Translations under genes and position numbers: made by a program
Shown here: in pieces, positions 1 through 8,542 of the stretch
How positions within the stretch are numbered: the first letter of the stretch is position 1
How the letters are laid out: each line of letters begins with the position of its first letter
Notes under the pieces: model-generated
What the model saw: only the letters and a program-made list of their open reading frames with translations
Told to the model about the DNA's origin: nothing
Databases searched by the model: none
Assembly: GCF_022869005.1 (NCBI RefSeq)
Contig: NZ_JALIEA010000012.1
Span: 62,001 to 126,000, forward strand
DNA from: Corynebacterium kalidii
GTDB taxonomy: Bacteria; Actinomycetota; Actinomycetes; Mycobacteriales; Mycobacteriaceae
Length of the DNA stretch: 64,000 nt
Direction of reading: 5' to 3'

Positions 1-191
1 GACAGGTTCCACTTCTTGAGCTCCTGGGAGCTCCAGAGGGTGAGTCCGTGGTGCCTGGTGACGGGTTTCGGTATCCGGTCCCGGCTGACGTAGCTGGTGA
101 AGGTGCCGCGGGAGGTGCCGAGGAAGTCGGCGCATTCCGCAGCTGTCCACAGTTCGTGCCCGGTGTCCGCGTCGATGATCGTCGGCTTCAT
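1..191 (-). CDS. small helix-turn-helix (AlpA/excisionase-like) protein, 3' end cut by window edge
   Basis: Reading the minus strand from an ATG at 191 gives 63 codons with no stop before the window edge, so the gene is partial. The peptide begins MKPTIIDADTGHELWTAAEC and continues with a helix-turn-helix of the MerR/AlpA/excisionase type (ADFLGTSRGTFTSYV, then a wing-like RIPKPVTRHHG and LTLWSSQELKKW). Such proteins of about 65-80 residues bind DNA as small regulators or excisionases. An AT-rich patch lies upstream at 318-357. Its partner genes are outside the window, so whether it belongs to a mobile element cannot be judged here. Confidence 0.6.
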   Translation of the reverse strand, partial: MKPTIIDADTGHELWTAAECADFLGTSRGTFTSYVSRDRIPKPVTRHHGLTLWSSQELKKWNL

Positions 192-317
192 GAAAACTCA
201 GGGTACTTTCCTCCCCCTCTCCATGTGGTGCCAGACGAGGCCGCGTCCGCCGTCCGTCGTGAAGATGCAGTTGGGGCGGTGTGCTGTCCTCGACCACGGG
301 GTCGACGGGGGTAGGGA

Positions 318-357
318 CTGAGTATAACTATAGATATTTTCATATTTCCGTGTGGTT
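318..357. promoter_or_regulatory. AT-rich divergent promoter region between HTH gene and poxB
   Basis: This roughly 40-bp patch is much more AT-rich than its surroundings and contains TATAAC (323-328) followed by TATAGAT on the plus strand, with TATACT-like hexamers on the minus strand. It could drive the HTH gene leftwards, poxB rightwards, or both. If it serves poxB the 5' UTR is about 120 nt. No clear -35 was identified. Confidence 0.35.
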
Positions 358-457
358 CCAGCGGGGTGACGGAGCTCTCCCTGCAGCCGTGCCGACAACG
401 GCATAGTGTCGGAGGGGCAGGTAGTCCAACCGACTCTGACACGGGAGTAGTCCTCAC

Positions 458-2218
458 ATGGCTCGTAATTACGCGGAACAACTCGTCGCAACCCTGGAGG
501 CACAGGGGGTCCGGCGGATCTTCGGTCTCGTCGGGGACAGTCTCAACCCTGTGGTCGACGCGGTGAAGCGCAGCAGTATCGAATGGTTCCACGTTCGCAA
601 CGAAGAGGCGGCTGCCTTCGCGGCGGGGGCGGAATCACAGGTGACCGGGACACTCGCCGTCTGTGCGGGCTCGTGCGGTCCGGGGAACACCCACCTGGTG
701 CAGGGGCTCTACGACTCCCACCGCAACGGCGCGAAGGTGCTGGCGATCGCCAGCCACATCCCGTCCCAGTTCATCGGGTCGCACTACTTCCAGGAGACCC
801 ACCCGGAAGCGCTCTTCGCGGAGTGCTCGGGCTACTGCGAGATGGTGAACTCGGCGGCCCAGGGGGCGACGATCCTGCACCACGCGATCCAGTCCACGAT
901 GGCCGGCAACGGTGTGTCGGTCCTGGTCCTCCCCGGTGACATCGCCGGTGACGACGCGGTGGAGTCACCGCAACTGAACTCCACCATCGCCGCCGAACGG
1001 CCCGTCGTGCACCCCGCCGCGGGTGAGCTGCACGCGCTGGCGGACGCGGTCAACAAGGCGAAGAAGATCACGCTGTTCGGCGGTGCGGGGTGCAGGGACG
1101 CCCGTGACGAGGTGTTCGCCCTGGCGGAGAAGGTCAAGGCGCCGGTCGGACACGCCTACGGCGGCAAGGAGTTCCTGCACTACGACAACCCCTACGATGT
1201 CGGGATGTCCGGGCTGCTCGGGTACGGCGCCTGTTCGGAGGCTTTCGACGAGGCGGACCTGCTGATCCTGCTCGGCACCGACTTCCCGTACACGGAGTTC
1301 CTGCCGCGCGACACCCCGACTGCCCAGGTCGACATCAAGGGCGGGAACATCGGACGGCGGACGACGGTGACCTACCCGGTCACCGGTGACGTCGCGGCGA
1401 CGATCGCCGACCTGCTGCCGCTCATCGACGAGAAGTCCGACTCCTCCTTCCTCGAGTCGATGCTGAAGATGCAGGAGAAGAACCTACGGCACGTCGTCGA
1501 CGCGTACACGAGGAACATCGAGCACCACACCCCGATCCATCCGGAGTACGTGTCCTACGTGCTGGACGAACTCGCCGACGACGACGCGGTGTTCACGGCG
1601 GACACCGGCATGTGCAATGTCTGGCATGCGAGGTACATCACCCCGACGGCGGACCGGACGCTGCTGGCGTCCTTCCGTCACGGGACGATGGCCAATGCGT
1701 TGCCCCAGGCGATCGGCGCCGCGGAAGGCGCCGGACGGCGTCGGCAGGTGATCGCGATGTGCGGCGACGGCGGGCTCGGGATGCTGATGGGGGAGCTGCT
1801 GACCATGAAGCTGCACCAGGTGCCGGTGAAAGCCGTCGTGTACAACAACTCGACCCTCGGCATGGTGAAGCTCGAGATGCTGGTGGCGGGGATGCCGGAC
1901 TTCGGCACCGACCACGAGAAGGTCAACTACGCGGACATCGCCGAGGCCTGCGGCATCAAGGCGTTCCGTATCGAGGACCCGAAGGACGTGAAGTCCGTGC
2001 TCGCGGAGGCGCTCGCCTACGACGGTCCGGCGCTGGTCGACGTGGTGACCGACCCGAATGCGCTGTCCATCCCGCCGGAGATCTCCCTGGAGCAGGTCGC
2101 CGGGTTCGCCCGCGCCGCCACCCGCACCGTCCTGGAGGGCGGCGTGGGCAAGATGCTGACGATGGCGAAGTCGAACCTGCGTAACGTGCCGCGTCCCTCG
2201 GGGTTCAAGGGGTTGTAG
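458..2218 (+). CDS. poxB: pyruvate:quinone oxidoreductase (ThDP/FAD-dependent pyruvate dehydrogenase)
   Basis: The 586-aa product has the three-domain layout of ThDP enzymes. The N-terminal PYR domain carries the catalytic-Glu context HVRNEEAAAFAA, the middle domain is the FAD/DHON type, and the C-terminal PP domain has the ThDP signature MCGDGG followed by VVYNNS. Length and wording match PoxB/Pqo, which oxidises pyruvate to acetate and CO2 and passes electrons to menaquinone at the membrane. Corynebacterial Pqo is about 580 aa. The ATG at 458 follows a GGAGT about 10 nt upstream. The gene stands alone, with no coding gene for about 200 bp downstream. Acetolactate synthase is a distant alternative but fits less well. 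Confidence 0.9.
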   Translation: MARNYAEQLVATLEAQGVRRIFGLVGDSLNPVVDAVKRSSIEWFHVRNEEAAAFAAGAESQVTGTLAVCAGSCGPGNTHLVQGLYDSHRNGAKVLAIASHIPSQFIGSHYFQETHPEALFAECSGYCEMVNSAAQGATILHHAIQSTMAGNGVSVLVLPGDIAGDDAVESPQLNSTIAAERPVVHPAAGELHALADAVNKAKKITLFGGAGCRDARDEVFALAEKVKAPVGHAYGGKEFLHYDNPYDVGMSGLLGYGACSEAFDEADLLILLGTDFPYTEFLPRDTPTAQVDIKGGNIGRRTTVTYPVTGDVAATIADLLPLIDEKSDSSFLESMLKMQEKNLRHVVDAYTRNIEHHTPIHPEYVSYVLDELADDDAVFTADTGMCNVWHARYITPTADRTLLASFRHGTMANALPQAIGAAEGAGRRRQVIAMCGDGGLGMLMGELLTMKLHQVPVKAVVYNNSTLGMVKLEMLVAGMPDFGTDHEKVNYADIAEACGIKAFRIEDPKDVKSVLAEALAYDGPALVDVVTDPNALSIPPEISLEQVAGFARAATRTVLEGGVGKMLTMAKSNLRNVPRPSGFKGL

Positions 2219-2435
2219 TACAGCGCGTCACCGAGGGGTTGTGGAGCCTGACACGGCGGACGCTGCTCTGTGCGTGCCGTGCGGTAGCGGACGGTCTCGT
2301 CATGCGCTTAACCCATGCTTCGGCGCTGGGGAGATGACAGTCTGCGGTTCGGTGGGGGCTGACCCTCAGTCAGATATGTGAACATCCGGCGCGCCGAGCG
2401 GCGGCGGGCCGGGTGTGCAGGTGGTGTTGAGTTGG
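2219..2435. other. intergenic, nothing recognised
   Basis: These 217 bases between poxB and the opposing hypothetical gene show no open frame with coding character, no strong hairpin followed by a T-run, and no recognisable repeat. Confidence 0.5.
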
Positions 2436-2669
2436 TCAGCTAGCGGCGGCGGCGATGAGGTCGTCGATGTCCTTTCGAATGCCCCCGTCTGGGTACACCT
2501 CGTGGAGCCGGTCAATGACCTCGCTGGGAATCGGCACTTCGCTGCAGGCGAGGAGCGCGAGGATCGCGTTCAATGGTTCCCCGTTGTCTGCGTCCATTTC
2601 AGCAGGACCGCGGTCCACAGAGTCGGGCATCAGGTCTCTTACCTGTTCGTATACCTGGTATTCGTTCAT
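2436..2669 (-). CDS. small acidic hypothetical protein
   Basis: This 77-aa acidic protein begins MNEYQVYEQVRDLMPDSVD and ends in an Ala-rich tail. No family was recognised. It overlaps the stop of the upstream gene by 4 nt (ATGA), which indicates translational coupling and supports both being real. The text looks like a globular helical domain (VIDRLHEVYPDGGIRKDIDDLI). There is no signal peptide or membrane segment. It could be a partner or immunity-type protein for the upstream product, but nothing in the sequence proves that. Confidence 0.55.
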   Translation of the reverse strand: MNEYQVYEQVRDLMPDSVDRGPAEMDADNGEPLNAILALLACSEVPIPSEVIDRLHEVYPDGGIRKDIDDLIAAAAS

Positions 2670-2941
2670 GGTCTCGGAGCCCCCGTCGGTTCGGGTGTGG
2701 GTGTAGGCGGTGCGGCGGCTGTTCGGAACTTCATGGTGACGGCGGGGAGAACGCCGTAAGCGACTTGGATCGGCCTTTCATCGACGACCTTCCGCACGTC
2801 GTGGAAAGTGTCTCGTGCGGGGGTCACGTCCTCGGAGTGTTCGCGTGTGTCTCGGACGGCCTCGGTGATCTCCTGGGCGGACCAGTCCGTGCAGAAGATC
2901 GGGCCTGGCGTGCCATTCTCGCTCTTCTTCTCGTTTCTCAC
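2666..2941 (-). CDS. hypothetical protein, first gene of a coupled pair
   Basis: A GTG at 2941 is preceded by AGGAGAGG at good spacing and gives 91 aa. A longer frame from an ATG at 3049 exists but has no ribosome site and would overlap the divergent lipoprotein promoter, so the GTG is preferred. The product begins MRNEKKSENG, contains a DWSAQEITEAVRDTREHSED helix and ends in a Pro/Thr/Ala-rich tail. No family was recognised. It is translationally coupled (ATGA) to the 77-aa gene downstream. The lipoprotein gene is divergent, leaving about 120 bp for two promoters. Confidence 0.5.
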   Translation of the reverse strand: MRNEKKSENGTPGPIFCTDWSAQEITEAVRDTREHSEDVTPARDTFHDVRKVVDERPIQVAYGVLPAVTMKFRTAAAPPTPTPEPTGAPRP

Positions 2942-3060
2942 GCGGTGTCCTCTCCTGGTGGTCTTTCCCCGATCACCGTCCTGGTGGTTCGCGGTCGGAG
3001 GGGGAAGCTTATTCCTGACATGATTCTGTGAGTCATGCTCATGACGCATATGCTGGTCTA

Positions 3061-3516
3061 ATGATGACCAAGAGACTAATCGTGGCCACTGCTGGAGCGC
3101 TCACCACCCTCGCACTCACCGCATGTGCAGGAGACGCCGAACCGGAGGAAGTGGTCCCGTCGACGATCACAGAAACAGTCACCGAGACGGTTGACCACAC
3201 CACCACCGTCACAGAAACACCAGATAACCAGCCAGATCCGACAGTGGCAGCTGCGGCGGAACCCGATCCAGGACCAGAGACGGCGGCTTCCTTCGGTCCG
3301 GGGACTCAGATCGTGGGGTCGGACATCCAACCCGGGACCTACCGCAACAGCAGCAGTAGCAACCTGTGCTACTGGGAACGACTGTCCGGGCTCAGCGGGG
3401 AGATGGGCGACCTCATCGCCAATGAGGTGACGGAAGGCCAGGCCGTCGTGACCATCGCCGCGACCGATGCCGCATTCAGTTCCACGGATTGCGGTAGGTG
3501 GGAGCTGGTGGAGTGA
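3061..3516 (+). CDS. secreted lipoprotein of unknown function
   Basis: From the ATG at 3061 (151 aa) there is a classical lipoprotein signal: MMTKRL, a hydrophobic core, then lipobox LTAC with the lipidated Cys22. Next come a Thr/Glu/Val-rich linker (TITETVTETV) and a C-terminal domain with GTQIVGSDIQPGTYRN and CYWERLSG. That pattern is common in short secreted actinobacterial proteins of unknown function. Two Cys in the domain (CYW and TDCGRW) probably form a disulfide. Nearby in-frame ATG codons at 3028 and 3064 are alternative starts; 3061 places the signal peptide correctly. No good Shine-Dalgarno is visible. Confidence 0.75.
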   Translation: MMTKRLIVATAGALTTLALTACAGDAEPEEVVPSTITETVTETVDHTTTVTETPDNQPDPTVAAAAEPDPGPETAASFGPGTQIVGSDIQPGTYRNSSSSNLCYWERLSGLSGEMGDLIANEVTEGQAVVTIAATDAAFSSTDCGRWELVE

Positions 3517-3927
3517 CGCGCCAGTTCAGTTGCGGACGGGCCGGGTACCCAACTGTGCTGGAGGTTCTTTAACGAGGATTCCCTCGCACTCGAAGTGCGG
3601 CCGAAGGTTCGAGTACCCGGTCCGGGTACGCCACGGTGGCTGGCCGGCGAGGTGGCGGTAGAGCTGACCGTGTGCCACCGGCAGCTACCGGATGTGCGGT
3701 GAATCCGTCGTTCGGACCGCGAGTGCGGGCGGCGGCATCGCGTCCGGTGGCGCCTGGCCTGATGTGGTCATGCCTGCGCTTCTGTCGGATCTACGGACAC
3801 TGCCTTGGGATACGGAGACCTATCTCTGGTGAGCAAGGCAGGAGGGAGACGGCCGAAGCCGATCCTCTCCCGTAATGCCTGGTGAGGACGATATGCCAGG
3901 GGGCAACCGCACCGTCCGCACAGAACA
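3517..3927. repeat. non-coding stretch with palindromes and a repeated CCGGGTAC box
   Basis: No convincing gene lies here. It contains a 17-bp palindrome, GTACCCGG-T-CCGGGTAC (3613-3629). The right arm CCGGGTAC is also found at 3541-3548 next to the lipoprotein stop, and a short CGCACT/AGTGCG hairpin lies near 3587. The hairpins could terminate the lipoprotein transcript, but no T-run follows. Confidence 0.35.
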
Positions 3928-3957
3928 GTTGTGCACAACCCAATTGTCTGCAATGAT
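3928..3957 (+). promoter_or_regulatory. ohrR promoter with candidate OhrR operator
   Basis: GTTGTGCACAAC (3928-3939) is a perfect 12-bp palindrome and overlaps a TTGTGC -35 (3929-3934). An AATGAT -10 (3952-3957) follows at 17-bp spacing, placing transcription start about 7 nt later, on the ATG at 3965. A dyad overlapping the promoter of a MarR/OhrR gene is the expected autorepression site. The exact operator sequence is an inference. Confidence 0.5.
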
Positions 3958-3964
3958 TTACGGC

Positions 3965-4417
3965 ATGGGAGCAACTGACCGGATGTTGTGCTTTGCGCTG
4001 TACTCGGCAATGCGCAAGACTGCCCGGACCTACAAGGAACTACTCGAACCATGGGGGCTGACATACCCCCAGTACCTCGTCCTGTACGTCCTCTGGAACC
4101 ACGGGCCCCAAACGGTCCGTGCGCTCGGCGAGGAGCTGGAACTGGACTCCGGGACCGTCTCGCCCGTAGTAAAACGTCTCGAACAGGCCGACTACGTCAC
4201 TCGCCGCCGCAGTTCGGACGATGAGCGTGTGGTGACCGTGGAGCTCACGGCGTCAGGGGACGAGCTCCGGCAATCGCTGGCGGGCATCCCCCGCGAAGTT
4301 GCTGCAGCAATGGGCGTCCCAGACGACGACAGTGCCCGTGCGCTCATCCATATGCTGCGACAGCTCGGCTGTCAGGACGATGCACCCACCACGAACACCA
4401 CCCCTCGAAAGGACTGA
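3965..4417 (+). CDS. ohrR: OhrR, MarR-family organic-peroxide sensor/repressor
   Basis: From the ATG at 3965 the protein is 150 aa. It opens MGATDRMLCFALYSAMRK, with Cys9 in the LCFALY context that carries the peroxide-reactive cysteine of OhrR. The helical dimer region and winged helix follow (LTYPQYLVLYVLW, LDSGTVSPVVKRLEQADYV, RRSSDDERVVTVELT). OhrR represses ohr until organic hydroperoxides oxidise the cysteine. In-frame starts upstream (3875, 3893, 3953) would place the promoter-like palindrome inside the gene; the leaderless start fits the -10 spacing and the family N-terminus. ohr follows after 2 nt. Confidence 0.85.
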   Translation: MGATDRMLCFALYSAMRKTARTYKELLEPWGLTYPQYLVLYVLWNHGPQTVRALGEELELDSGTVSPVVKRLEQADYVTRRRSSDDERVVTVELTASGDELRQSLAGIPREVAAAMGVPDDDSARALIHMLRQLGCQDDAPTTNTTPRKD

Positions 4418-4419
4418 CA

Positions 4420-4842
4420 ATGGACACGCTCTACACCGCAGAGGCTCTGGCCACCGGCGCCGGACGCAACGGTCACGTCGTCACATCAGACGGCCGACTG
4501 AATCTGGACCTCGCCGTCCCCGCTGAAATGGGAGGCAGTGGCGATGGCGCCAACCCTGAGCTGCTCTTCGCCGCTGGTTACTCGGCATGCTTCCATTCCG
4601 CTCTGCAGACGGTCGCACGCTCGCAGAAGATCTCCGTGGCTGACAGCTCCGTAGGTGCCAGGGTCGGCATCGGCCCCGACGGCGAGGGTGGTTTCGCACT
4701 GACAGTGCACCTCGAGGTGACGATCCCGGACATGCCGGCGCCAGAGGCCCAGGCACTCGCCGACGCCGCACACCGGGTGTGCCCGTACTCCAACGCGACC
4801 CGGGGAAACATCGACGTCACCATCTCGGTCATCGACGACTGA
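4420..4842 (+). CDS. ohr: organic hydroperoxide resistance protein (thiol peroxidase)
   Basis: The 140-aa product is the usual length for Ohr of the OsmC/Ohr superfamily. Both redox cysteines are present: Cys57 in AAGYSACFHSA and Cys121 in HRVCPYSNATRG. Ohr reduces organic and fatty-acid hydroperoxides in the cytoplasm using lipoylated or thiol reductants. It starts 2 nt after ohrR, so the two are co-transcribed and induced when OhrR is oxidised. A reductase and a DUF1304 membrane protein follow. Confidence 0.93.
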   Translation: MDTLYTAEALATGAGRNGHVVTSDGRLNLDLAVPAEMGGSGDGANPELLFAAGYSACFHSALQTVARSQKISVADSSVGARVGIGPDGEGGFALTVHLEVTIPDMPAPEAQALADAAHRVCPYSNATRGNIDVTISVIDD

Positions 4843-4905
4843 CATCACGCAACCAGGCCGGCGTGACCACGAACAATACATACCGACAACGAAGTGGAGA
4901 CACTG

Positions 4906-5883
4906 ATGCACATCCTCACCCATGACCGTTTCGGGGAACCCGACGAGGTCCTGCACCTCGCGGAAGCCGCTGTACCTGAGCCCTCGGACGGCCAGGTCCG
5001 AATCCGGGTCATGCTTTCCCCCGTTCACAATCACGACATCTGGACGATCCGCGGGAAATACGGGTTCGTTCCAGACCTCCCCGCGCCCGCCGGCACCGAG
5101 GTTCTCGGCACCGTCGATGCGGTCGGCCCGGGAGTGACGGGACTTGACGTCGGGCAACGTATCGTCAGTGGATCGTCCTTCGGGACATGGTCGGAGTACG
5201 CCATCGTCGACGCGGCGGAGGCGCTCCCGGTGCCCGACCAGCTGCCCGACAACAGTGCGGCCCAACTGGTGTCCATGCCGTTCAGCGCCATCAGCCTGTT
5301 GGACTTCCTGGGATTGCGCGAGGGGGACTGGCTGATCCAGAATTCGGCCAACGGTGCTGTCGGCAGGATCCTCGCCCAGCTCGCCCAAGCCAGGGGCATC
5401 CACGTCATCGGACTCGTCCGCCGTGATGCCGCGGTCGCCGAGCTCGCGTCCGAGGGCATCGACCACGTGCTGTGCACCGAGGATCCGGACTGGCGTGAAC
5501 GCCTCGACGACATCACCGGCGGCGCGCTGATCTTGACCGGGCTGGACTCGGTCGGTGGGCAGTCAACCGCGGACATCGTCTCTACGCTCGGTGAGGGGGC
5601 GACACTGGTGTGCTTCGGCGCGATGGGGAGCCCCGTCATGTCGATCCCGTCAGGTCCCGTGATCTTCAAAGACATCACCGTGCGTGGATTCTGGGGGAGT
5701 AAGGTCAGCAAGGAGATGAACCCCCAGAAGAAGAACGATCTCTTCGCTGAACTCATCACCCGGATCTCCGAAGGAACCGTCACCCTCCCTGTCGCGGGTG
5801 TTTTCGATGTCGCTGATTTCCGTGAGGCGATGCTCGCCGGCAAGTCGTCCGCACGCGCCGGCAAAGTCCTGCTCCGTTTCTGA
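4906..5883 (+). CDS. zinc-independent MDR-family NADPH:quinone/enoyl reductase
   Basis: The 325-aa protein belongs to the medium-chain dehydrogenase/reductase superfamily, quinone oxidoreductase or enoyl-CoA reductase branch. It has an N-terminal GroES-like domain (PAGTEVLGTVDAVGPGV) and a Rossmann domain with the motif NGAVGRILAQLAQARG. Catalytic zinc ligands of alcohol dehydrogenases are not evident. GTGGAG lies 6 nt before the ATG at 4906; a GTG at 4894 is part of that site and is a less likely start. Position in the ohr operon suggests it clears reactive carbonyls or enals from lipid peroxidation, which is an inference. Confidence 0.8.
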   Translation: MHILTHDRFGEPDEVLHLAEAAVPEPSDGQVRIRVMLSPVHNHDIWTIRGKYGFVPDLPAPAGTEVLGTVDAVGPGVTGLDVGQRIVSGSSFGTWSEYAIVDAAEALPVPDQLPDNSAAQLVSMPFSAISLLDFLGLREGDWLIQNSANGAVGRILAQLAQARGIHVIGLVRRDAAVAELASEGIDHVLCTEDPDWRERLDDITGGALILTGLDSVGGQSTADIVSTLGEGATLVCFGAMGSPVMSIPSGPVIFKDITVRGFWGSKVSKEMNPQKKNDLFAELITRISEGTVTLPVAGVFDVADFREAMLAGKSSARAGKVLLRF

Positions 5884-5919
5884 CCGAGACCGTCCTACGA
5901 AGAAAAAGGCGATACTACG

Positions 5920-6309
5920 ATGATTGTCACCGGCGCGGTGCTCGCGGTCGCAGCTTCACTGGTCCATGTGTTCATCTTCTACCTGGAATCCGTCGCCTGG
6001 CAGTCGTCGCGTGCGCGGGCGGTCTTCGGACTCACTGAGCAACAGGCGAACGACACCAGAGAAATGGCATTCAACCAGGGATTCTACAATCTCTTCCTGG
6101 GGCTCGAGGTTCTCGTTGGCGTGATCCTGCTCGCGGTAACCGCACATGGAGGTGCCGGGCTCGTGCTGACGCTGGCAGGTACGGCGAGCATGTTCGGCGC
6201 CGCTGCGGTGCTCTGGCTGACCTCCCCGGACAAACGGGGCGCAGGCCTTAAACAGGGGCTGTTGCCACTGGCGGCATTCGTCCTTCTCGCTGTCGGAGCC
6301 CTGACCTGA
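5920..6309 (+). CDS. DUF1304 integral membrane protein
   Basis: The 129-aa protein has four hydrophobic segments: near the N-terminus (AVLAVAASLVHVFIFYLES), around residues 58-75, 80-95 and at the C-terminus. The FNQGFYNLFLG motif between them is typical of the DUF1304 family. Biochemical function is unknown. It is the last gene before a strong terminator and shares the ohrR operon, so a role in the peroxide or membrane-stress response is plausible. AAAAGG precedes the ATG by about 10 nt. Confidence 0.8.
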   Translation: MIVTGAVLAVAASLVHVFIFYLESVAWQSSRARAVFGLTEQQANDTREMAFNQGFYNLFLGLEVLVGVILLAVTAHGGAGLVLTLAGTASMFGAAAVLWLTSPDKRGAGLKQGLLPLAAFVLLAVGALT

Positions 6310-6356
6310 CGCTGCGGCACGACACCGAAGGCGAACGACCTGTACCCGCACAGCAG

Positions 6357-6387
6357 TGAAGCCCCGGCCGATGTGGCCGGGGCTTCA
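6357..6387 (+). terminator. intrinsic terminator of the ohr operon
   Basis: There is a perfect 13-bp stem (TGAAGCCCCGGCC, 6357-6369, with its complement at 6375-6387) around a 5-nt loop, followed by GTGTTT. It lies 48 nt after the DUF1304 stop. Confidence 0.85.
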
Positions 6388-6464
6388 GTGTTTCCGGACC
6401 GAGGTCCGGACCTGCACGACCCCGCGTCAAGAGAAAGCGGACGATCATGCAGGTCAGATAGTGG

Positions 6465-6536
6465 AGGGAGTGACGGGAATCGAACCCGCGTCTTCAGCTT
6501 GGAAGGCTGAGGTATTAGCCACTATACGACACTCCC
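6465..6536 (-). tRNA. tRNA-Gly(TCC)
   Basis: On the minus strand a complete cloverleaf can be drawn: acceptor GGGAGTG pairs with CACTCCC, D stem GTAT/ATAC, and anticodon stem TCAGC/GCTGA around loop CTTCCAA (anticodon TCC, decoding GGA). The T stem GCGGG/CCCGT flanks TTCGATT. The discriminator is T and CCA is not encoded. Confidence 0.95.
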
Positions 6537-6727
6537 GTTGGTGCGAGAACGACGATACACCACCATCCGGGAGTGCGGAAACCGGCAGGCAGGCACGGCT
6601 CCGGGGCGGCCACCTGGCGTCCAGCGTCCAGTGGAGCGGCGGTTACCGGGGCCCGCTGTTGTCCGGGGTCGCAGGCACCCCGTAACATCGTCGCCAGCAG
6701 AACTTCTGGTGACAGCGGTTCTGCGGC

Positions 6728-6801
6728 CGGGATATGGCGCAGTTTGGTAGCGCACTCGCTTTGGGAGCGAGGGGTCGTGGGTTCAAATCCCGCTATCCCG
6801 A
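6728..6801 (+). tRNA. tRNA-Pro(TGG)
   Basis: The cloverleaf starts CGGGATA and pairs with TATCCCG. The anticodon stem CTCGC/GCGAG encloses TTTGGGA (anticodon TGG, decoding CCA), and the T arm is GTGGGTTCAAATCCCGC. The discriminator is A and CCA is not encoded. The position upstream of tig is the usual one in corynebacteria. Confidence 0.95.
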
Positions 6802-7101
6802 CGGGTATCGACCGGATGCCGGTCAGACCGGGTGCTCGGCCAGGCGGAATTCCCGGGGACAGGATCGACGAAGTCCCCGGAGAGCCGACCCCCGTGTCTG
6901 CCGTCGTCAGTAGCACGATAAAGTCGACAGCGACCATCACCGGTGGCAGCCTCCGGCCGTCCTTGCCCGCCCCTGTGGATCACCGCTCCGGTGAGCACGC
7001 AGGAGGCGGGAGAGTGAGACCCGGAGGTGACGCGGACGGACGATCCCGCGGCTCCACCGGCCGCAAGTACACATACCAAGAACACACAGGAGTGTGCATC
7101 C
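6802..7101. other. tRNA-Pro to tig intergenic region
   Basis: These 300 bases hold no recognisable gene. A GATAAA hexamer near 6920 could be a -10 for tig, leaving a long leader. AGGAG (7088-7092) is the tig ribosome site. Confidence 0.4.
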
Positions 7102-8502
7102 GTGAAGAGCTCCGTTGAACAGCTGAGTGCCACCCGCGCCAAGCTCACCGTCGAGGTTCCCTTCGAGGAACTGAAGCCTGAGTTCGACAACGCCTACAAG
7201 TCCCTCGCCCAGCAGGTCAGCCTGCCGGGGTTCCGTAAGGGCAAGGTCCCGGCGAAGATTCTCGAGGCCCGTCTGGGTCGCGGATCGATCCTCAATGAGG
7301 TTCTCAACGAGATGCTGCCGAGCCGCTACAGCCAGGCCGTCGAGGAGAACGACGTCAAGGCCCTCGGTCAGCCCGAGATCGACATCGCCGAGCTGGAGGA
7401 CAACGACCACGTCACCTTCACCGCCGAGGTCGACGTCCGTCCCGAGATCGACGTCCCGGACTTCGCGGACCTCTCCGTCGAGGTCGACGCGATCGAGGCC
7501 GACGAAGAGTCCGTCGAGGCAGAGCTGACGAACCTGCGTGCCCGCTTCGGCACCCTGAAGGCCGTGGAGCGCGCCGTGCAGGACGGCGACTTCGTCTCCA
7601 TCGACCTGACCGCCACCGTCGACGGCGAGACCGTCGACGAGGCGTCCTCCGAGGGCCTGTCCTACGAGGTCGGCACCGCCTCCCTCGTCGAGGGTCTGGA
7701 CGAGGCTCTGGCCGGCCTGTCCGAGGGCGAGTCCAAGGAGTTCACGACCACCCTGGTCGCCGGCGAGCACGCCGACAGCGAGGCCCAGGCCACCGTGACC
7801 GTGAAGTCCGTCAAGGAGCGTGAGCTGCCCGAGCTGGACGACGACTTCGCCCAGCTGGCGTCCGAGTTCGACACCCTCGACGAGCTGAAGGACTCCCTGA
7901 AGTCCCAGGTCGAGGAGCAGCTCAAGGGCCAGCAGGCCGCCGACATCCGCGACAAGGTCCTGGCCGCGGCGCTGGAGAAGACCGAGGTCCCCCTGCCGGA
8001 GTCCGTCGTCAAGGAGCAGGTCGACGGCCAGGTCCAGCAGCTCGTCAGCCAGTTCGGTGGCGACGAGGCCGTCTTCGAGCAGATGCTCGCCGCCCAGGAC
8101 ATCACCCGCGAGAAGTTCGAGGAGGACGCCCGCGAGGGTGCCGAGGACTCCGTGCGTACCCAGCTGTTCCTGGATGCCCTGGCGGACATCGAGAAGCCGG
8201 AGGTCTCCCAGCAGGAGCTCACCGACCACATCCTGTTCACCGCCCAGCGCTACGGCATGGACCCGAACCAGTTCGTGATGCAGCTGCAGCAGTCCGGCCA
8301 GATCGCGAACCTGTTCGCCGACGTGCGCCGCGGCAAGGCCCTGGCGATCAACATCTGCAAGGTCACCGTCGCCGACGCCAACGGCACCTCGATCGACCCG
8401 AAGGACTTCTTCGGCGAGGAAGCCGACCTCGCTGACGGTGCTGAGGCTGCCGAGGGCGCCGAGGCCGCAGATTCCTCCGACGAGGAGAAGACCGACAACT
8501 GA
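7102..8502 (+). CDS. tig: trigger factor, ribosome-associated peptidyl-prolyl isomerase chaperone
   Basis: From the GTG at 7102 (AGGAG 9 nt upstream) the protein is 466 aa. The N-terminal ribosome-binding domain carries the signature [17 protein letters not shown]. It is followed by an FKBP-type PPIase domain ([16 protein letters not shown]) and a helical C-terminal chaperone domain. The tail is very acidic and Ala/Glu-rich. Trigger factor docks at the ribosome exit tunnel and folds nascent chains. The gene is followed by its own strong terminator and then by clpP1-clpP2, the typical actinobacterial order. The frame is open further upstream to 7027, but no ribosome site supports a longer protein. 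Confidence 0.96.
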   Translation: MKSSVEQLSATRAKLTVEVPFEELKPEFDNAYKSLAQQVSLPGFRKGKVPAKILEARLGRGSILNEVLNEMLPSRYSQAVEENDVKALGQPEIDIAELEDNDHVTFTAEVDVRPEIDVPDFADLSVEVDAIEADEESVEAELTNLRARFGTLKAVERAVQDGDFVSIDLTATVDGETVDEASSEGLSYEVGTASLVEGLDEALAGLSEGESKEFTTTLVAGEHADSEAQATVTVKSVKERELPELDDDFAQLASEFDTLDELKDSLKSQVEEQLKGQQAADIRDKVLAAALEKTEVPLPESVVKEQVDGQVQQLVSQFGGDEAVFEQMLAAQDITREKFEEDAREGAEDSVRTQLFLDALADIEKPEVSQQELTDHILFTAQRYGMDPNQFVMQLQQSGQIANLFADVRRGKALAINICKVTVADANGTSIDPKDFFGEEADLADGAEAAEGAEAADSSDEEKTDN

Positions 8503-8542
8503 CGACACCGGACCGCTTTCGGTCCTGTCCGTCCAGTGTGTC

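Noticed and set aside
3590..3635. tRNA-like GGTTCGAGTACC sequence, possible tRNA remnant or attachment site
   Set aside because: The flanking bases do not form a T stem or acceptor stem and no integrase is nearby; only the palindrome is reported.
3636..3875. 79-codon frame between the lipoprotein and ohrR
   Set aside because: No ribosome site, no coding-like residue pattern and it covers palindromic non-coding sequence.
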